DNA from: Kitagawia praeruptora
Lineage: Eukaryota > Streptophyta > Magnoliopsida > Apiales > Apiaceae
Assembly: GCA_037693485.1 (NCBI GenBank)
Contig: CM075344.1
Location: 93,097,001 to 93,161,000 of the forward strand
DNA: 64,000 bases
Direction of reading: 5' to 3'
Every line of letters starts with the position of its first letter. The first letter of the stretch is position 1. The notes beneath the pieces are model-generated. The model was given only the letters and a program-made list of their open reading frames with translations, was not told where the DNA came from and made no database searches. Below are positions 59,315 through 64,000 of this stretch, piece after piece. The position numbers and the translations under genes were made by a program.

Positions 59315-60668
59315 CTAAACCTCCCTCACAGTTCTTGGTGACTTCATATCAATCAATGCTTTAATCTTAGCTGGATTTGATTCTATACCTCTATGATTCA
59401 CCATGAATCCTAGAAATTTCCCAGATTCTACCCCAAATACACACTTTTGGGGGTTTAATTTCATTCTGTATTTTCGCAAGATTCCAAACATCTCTTCTAA
59501 GTGCTTCACATGGTCAACAGCTTCCTTAGATTTAACCAGCATATCATCCACATATACCTCCATGGTTTTGCCAATTTGCTCTTTAAACATCATGTTTACT
59601 AGTCGTTGATACGTGGCTCCAGCATTAATCAATCCAAATGGCATGCATACATAACAATAAAGACCTCTATCTGTAATAAAAGAAGTATGTTCCTGATCAG
59701 GTTCATACATAGGGATTTGATTGTAACCTGAATATGCATCCATGAAGCTGAGTAAGGCATGTCCAGTTGTTGCATCCACTAGCTGATTCTATACCTCTAT
59801 GATTCACCATGAATCCTAGAAATTTCCCAGATTCTACCCCAAATACACACTTTTGGGGGTTTAATTTCATTCTGTATTTTCGCAAGATTCCAAACATCTC
59901 TTCTAAGTGCTTCACATGGTCAACAGCTTCCTTAGATTTAACCAGCATATCATCCACATATACCTCCATGGTTTTGCCAATTTGCTCTTTAAACATCATG
60001 TTTACTAGTCGTTGATACGTGGCTCCAGCATTAATCAATCCAAATGGCATGCATACATAACAATAAAGACCTCTATCTGTAATAAAAGAAGTATGTTCCT
60101 GATCAGGTTCATACATAGGGATTTGATTGTAACCTGAATATGCATCCATGAAGCTGAGTAAGGCATGTCCAGTTGTTGCATCCACTAGCTGATCAATTCG
60201 CGGCAGTGGGAAGCTATCTTTTGGGCATGCTTTGTTAAGGTCTGTGAAGTCTACACAAGTCCTCCATTTTCCATTGGGCTTCTTTACCAAAACAGGATTT
60301 GCTAACCATACAGGGTAGAAAGATTCCTTGACCAAACCTGCATCCACTAACCTATCAACCTCTTCTTTCAATGCCTTAGCTCTCTCTCCACTAACTGGCC
60401 TTCGCTTTTGTCTCACACCTTTCTTTTCTGGATCAACATTCAATTTTTGACACATAAATTTTGGGTCTATTCCTTCCATGTCTGCATGGCACCAAGCAAA
60501 GACATCTAGGTTCTTACTCAAGAAAGAAACAAGAGATTCCTTCAAAGTTGGTTCCAGGTGAGCTCCGATCTTCAAAACCTTTGTACCATCTTTATCATTT
60601 ATCTTCACATCAAATGTTTCGCCAGCTGGTCCAGCCATTACCACCGTTTTTGGCATTCGAGGATCCAA
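59315..60668 (-). pseudogene. pol: RT of element B with internal 406-bp duplication
   Basis: The RT shows KPNGKWRTCVDFTDLNKACPKD, SFMDAYSGYNQI, FGLINAGATYQRL and the catalytic YVDDMLVKS. A 406-bp segment occurs twice in tandem (59378-59783 and 59784-60189) and looks identical, so the catalytic part is present twice and the frame is lost at the junction because 406 is not a multiple of three. TGAT microhomology lies at the breakpoints. Upstream, near 60670, a frame change separates it from the linker ORF. Confidence 0.9.
59378..60189. repeat. 406-bp tandem duplication in RT of B
   Basis: Unit 1 is 59378-59783 and unit 2 is 59784-60189. Both begin TGATTCTATACC and end CCACTAGC. No difference was seen by eye. 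Confidence 0.93.
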
Positions 60669-60670
60669 AT

Positions 60671-61099
60671 CTAATCCATCTCTGCAACCGAATCTTCTTG
60701 AAGTTCCTCCACAACAGGTGGTACAGGTGCTTCCTTCATGACATTCCTTTTCTTAGCAACTGGTTGACTATCTTCATCACTTCCACTGTGTTTCAATTTT
60801 CGAGAATTATCAACATCCAATTCCTCTGCCATACACACATCACCATCATTATCCATAGGGGGTGCATTTTTTAAGAGCAAGTGAGGGGTATCTGGTCCTT
60901 GAAAAACTGGGATCTCAGCATGAGGTTCCTCTTCTGTAATTTCTTCAATCCTCACTGCCCTGTACGATGCTGGCACAAAACCCTCCAATGGCTGGCTACG
61001 TAGATCAACTGTTATGTCATCCGGATTCTTCCCTGGAAAATCATCAGGAACCTCATCTATTGGCTCAGGTAGCTTAGCAGCCTTAGCAGCATGCTGCAA
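60671..61099 (-). pseudogene. Linker ORF between gag and RT of element B
   Basis: A 142-codon acidic frame (LPEPIDEVPDDFPG, EEITEEEPHAEIPV) corresponds to the spacer that follows protease in Tat elements. The protease domain itself is not found: between 61100 and 61269 the sequence is a jumble of short repeated bits (CTCGAACTA and GATAGAAGGACCA words). So protease was probably deleted here. Confidence 0.65.
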
Positions 61100-61269
61100 A
61101 GCCTTTGTGTAGCATTCTCTAGACTCTTACTGACAACCTCGAACTATACCAATGTTGATAGAAGGACCAATGTTGTCAGTATGGAACTATACCTCGAACT
61201 ACAGTTTTAGGTGGTCCTTCTATCAACACAGGTTCCGGTGCTTTGTGTAGTTCTTTCCTTCCTGAGCTA

Positions 61270-62875
61270 CCCATTCAGTTAACTGTCCTTGCCTGATTAC
61301 AGTTTCAATTAAATCCCTCAGATGGCGACAATCTACAGTATTATGCCCATGTTATCATGAAAATCGCAATATGGACGCTCATTCTTATTTCCTGGAGGAC
61401 CAGATCTGAAAGGTTTCCTAAACCATGAGGACTTTTCATTCACAGCATAAATATGTTCAATCGGAGCTACCAGAGGGGTAAAAGTGTCATAAACAGGCCT
61501 TTCCTTCTTGGGCTGACTATAGGAAGCTGGTGGTGGCACCTGGTTCATAGCGGACCTGGTAGGATTCACAGCTTCCACTTCAGGCTTCCCTTGAGATGTA
61601 CGACTAACCACCTTCTTACTGTCACGGTTATTAGGACTTCTTGGCCTTGACCTCTTGTTTCCTGACCATCCACTTTGCTTCTCATAATCTGGATCTTTCT
61701 TCAAATCAGCCAAAGACTACTCAACCAATCGAAAAGATTCTGCCTGAGAATAGAAATCTGCCAGCGTCTCAGGTTCCTTCCCTTGGAAAATTTTTCCAGA
61801 AATCAGAACCTCTTTTTACTCCAGCTATTAAGAAATTCTTTATAGTCTCCTCAGATGCTTTTCTGACCTTTGGAACCTCTGCATTAAACCTCTTAAAATA
61901 TTTTGTCAACATCTCGTTAGGTCTCTGCTTGATATTGGCTAAGGTATTAGTAGGTGGTGCAAACGCTACTGATGCCCTAAATTGAGTAACAAAGAGTTTT
62001 CCCATGCTTTCCCAGGAACCAATTGAATCAGCAGGTAACCTCTTGAACCATTGATGAGCTCCACCCTGCAGAGTTGCAGCCAGTAACCTACACCTAGTAG
62101 CCTCCTTTACTTGATAAACATCCATCTCTGTGTCAAAACGACTTAAGTACTCAATAGGATCTGTGGTTCCATCAAACTTCAATTCATTCGAAGGCCTATA
62201 GGATCTGGGTAAAGTCGACTTTCGAACCTTCTTGGTAAAGGGAGAAGCAGTTATGGGCCTAGCAGCAAGATTCTTTTCATCCTTGAGTTGAACCAGTATT
62301 TTCTTAATATCCTCAGCAATTACCTCTCCAATAGCCTCTGTCTTTGCTTGCTTACTCACTCATTCATCATCCTGTGACTCTGCAGTACAAGACTCCTTAC
62401 TTGTTTCCTCCGAATCTGTTTCATCGTCCTCAATTATCTCAACAGATGGCTCCTTATCTTCCTTTTTCTTCTGTGAGGAACCTCCAGTTTTTACCTTCTT
62501 TTTTCCTTTGGACTCAGTACGGACCTGGGATTGCACCTTCTTGGCAGGAGTTTTATTCTTCTCAGGATTGTCTTGTTCTTCTTCATCACCATCCTGCTTC
62601 GGTTCTTCCTCCTCTTCTTCCAACTCATTCTCAGGTCCAAACTCTTTTTCCTCAAAATCCAATTGCTTCGGGGTGACTTTCGACTTCTTCCCCTTCTTTG
62701 CCTTCTTTTTCTTTTTTCCTGAAGCTTGTTCCAAAGTTGACAATCGTTCTCCAAAAGTCTTCAAAACCTCCAACACGTCTGCCGAGGTAACCTTCTTTCC
62801 CTAGGGAACACGTTCGTCACCATCATGAGTTTTCTCCACAGAACGAGTTGCTTCGCTATCCGAATTGCCTGCCAT
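61270..62875 (-). pseudogene. gag: Gag of element B
   Basis: The frame starts MAGNSDSEAT at 62875, 25 bp inside the primer site. Stops lie at 62801-62803 and 62360-62362. The N-terminal part is highly charged (KKKKKAKKGKK, EEEEEEPKQDGDEEEQD). The Gag core follows (ELKFDGTTDPIEYLSRF, GGAHQWFKRLPADSIGSW). A frame change near 61770 leads to the C-terminal part with the YCDFHD zinc motif near 61355, where a one-base deletion shifts the frame. A second copy of this 3' half occurs at 63177-64000. Confidence 0.85.
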
Positions 62876-62901
62876 CTTTCCACTCTTAAGATGTTAACTG
62901 C

Positions 62902-62919
62902 CCCTCCTTCTAGCGCCAA
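62902..62919 (-). other. Primer binding site of element B
   Basis: On the minus strand TTGGCGCTAGAAGGAGG follows the LTR end directly. This is the position and form of a gypsy primer site; the tRNA is not identified. Confidence 0.6.
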
Positions 62920-63176
62920 TGTTGATGAGTGGATTTCGTAACAACTTTTGTGAGGTTTTTTGTGAGTTGTAAGGCTAACGATCAACTGTTCAATAAATGG
63001 TTTGGGTTGTGTTCGTGAGGGTTGAGCTGAGCTCGAGGGTGTCTCCAATAATCTCAGATGCCTTTAGAGAGAATTAGAGAGCTGAATTCGTCTTACCCTC
63101 AAGGTGCCTACGTATCCTTTATATAGGAATCAAGCTCACGTAGTTATAATGCAACACTGTCTCTGCTGGAATAGTT
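62920..63176 (-). repeat. Truncated 5' LTR of element B
   Basis: Equals 19709-19965 (257 bp) with about 10 differences. It stops in mid-LTR after CTGGAATAGTT, where gag-like sequence begins. Confidence 0.85.
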
Positions 63177-64000
63177 CCCATTCAGTTAACTGTCCTTGCC
63201 TGATTACAGTTTCAATTAAATCCCTCAGATGGCGACAGTCTGCAGTATTATGCCCATTGTTATCATGAAAATCGCAATATGGACGCTCATTCTTATTTCC
63301 TGGAGGACCAGATCTGAAAGGTTTCATAAACCATGAGGACTTTTCATTCACAGCATAAATATGATCAATCGGAGCTACCAGAGGGGTAAAAGTGTCATAA
63401 ACAGGCCTTTCCTTCTTGGGCTGACTATAGGAAGCTGGTGGTGGCACCTGGTTCATAGCGAACCTGGTAGGATTCACAGCTTCCACTTCAGGCTTCCCTT
63501 GAGATGTACGACTAACCACCTTCTTACTGTCACGGTTATTAGGACTTCTTGGCCTTGACCTCTTGTTTCCTGACCATCCACTTTGCTTCTCATAATCTGG
63601 ATCTTTCTTCAAATCAGCCAAAGACTACTCAACCAATCGAAAAGATTCTGCCTGAGAATAGAAGTCTGCCAGCGTCTCAGGTTCCTTCCCTTGGAAAATT
63701 TTTCCAGAAATCAGAACCTCTTTTTACTCCAGCTATTAAGAAATTCTTTATAGTCTCCTCAGATGCTTAATTTTCTGACCTTTGGAACCTCTGCATTAAA
63801 CCTCTTAAAATATTTTGTCAACATCTCGTTAGGTCTCTGCTTGATATTGGCTAAGGTATTAGTAGGTGGTACAAACGCTACTGATGCCCTAAATTGAGTA
63901 ACAAAGAGCTTTCCCATGCTTTCCCAGGAACCAATTGAATCAGTAGGTAACCTCTTGAATCATTGATGAGCTCCACCCTGCAGAGTTGCAGCCAGTAACC
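63177..64000 (-). pseudogene. gag: Second partial gag copy of a B-type element
   Basis: Collinear with 61270-62088 in the same orientation with few substitutions, one extra base (which keeps the zinc motif CDFHDNNGHNTADC in frame) and a 4-bp insertion near 63768. It starts abruptly at the truncated LTR and runs off the window. It is from a sister element or an unequal recombination product. Confidence 0.88.

Larger units (their letters stand above)
19709..63176 (-). mobile_element. Tat-like Ty3/gypsy element B (outermost of the nest)
   Basis: The 3' LTR (19709-20595) shares its first 257 bp with a truncated 5' LTR at 62920-63176. Reading right to left: primer site, gag, linker, RT, RNase H, a second RNase H, integrase. 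Between integrase and the 3' LTR lies an antisense gene on the plus strand. RT before integrase marks Ty3/gypsy. The second RNase H and the antisense ORF between pol and the 3' LTR are known traits of the Tat lineage. The five bases left of the 3' LTR are ATACC; the partner is not visible because the right LTR is rearranged. The copy is inactive: protease is missing, RT carries a 406-bp duplication and stops are frequent. Element C and its contents (23434-54889) are inserted into it. Confidence 0.85.

Overview
This window is plant intergenic DNA made almost wholly of transposable elements stacked inside one another. I found no convincing host gene, rRNA, tRNA or CRISPR array. The AT-rich composition and the element types (Ty1/copia, Athila-like and Tat-like Ty3/gypsy, Tekay/Del-like gypsy LTRs, CACTA DNA transposon) point to a flowering plant, probably a large-genome eudicot. 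The species cannot be fixed from the sequence.

Left part (1-19708). An old copia remnant (10496-13227: decayed RT/RNase H plus 3' LTR) was entered by a retroposon-like sequence ending in a short A-run (1-842 and 10044-10495). That sequence was later split by a young copia element, here called A (843-10038, TSD CCTAC, two near-identical 1.54-kb LTRs, gag-protease ORF and an 844-codon integrase/RT/RNase H ORF). Downstream lie a 3.2-kb solo LTR (13250-16477, TSD ATAAG) and a piece of a Tekay/Del-type gypsy LTR (16627-19708).

Right part (19709-64000). This is a five-deep nest. Level 1 (B): a Tat-like gypsy element on the minus strand (19709-63176) with gag, RT, two RNase H domains and integrase, plus an antisense gene on the plus strand that has its own TATA box, a probable 5'UTR intron and a coding intron. 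Level 2 (C): an Athila-like minus-strand element (23434-54889, TSD TTATA) inserted in that antisense gene; it has only gag and protease. Level 3 (D): a SIRE-like copia element on the plus strand (33153-54494, TSD ATTTA) inserted in the TATA box of C's 5' LTR. Besides gag-pol, D carries a 5.2-kb extra ORF and divergent small antisense ORFs. Level 4 (E): a probable solo Tekay/Del-type LTR (38583-46842, TSD TACAG) inserted between the RT and RNase H of D. Level 5 (F): a non-autonomous CACTA transposon (40883-45232, TSD AAT) inside E.

The nesting order agrees with LTR divergence counted by eye: about 10 differences in 257 bp for B (outer) and 6 substitutions in about 473 bp for D (inner). Most coding damage is single in-frame stops, many of them readable as C-to-T changes, which fits decay of methylated elements. 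The likeliest under-described items are the extra ORF and divergent antisense unit of D, the intron-containing antisense gene of B, and the gag-protease-only element C.
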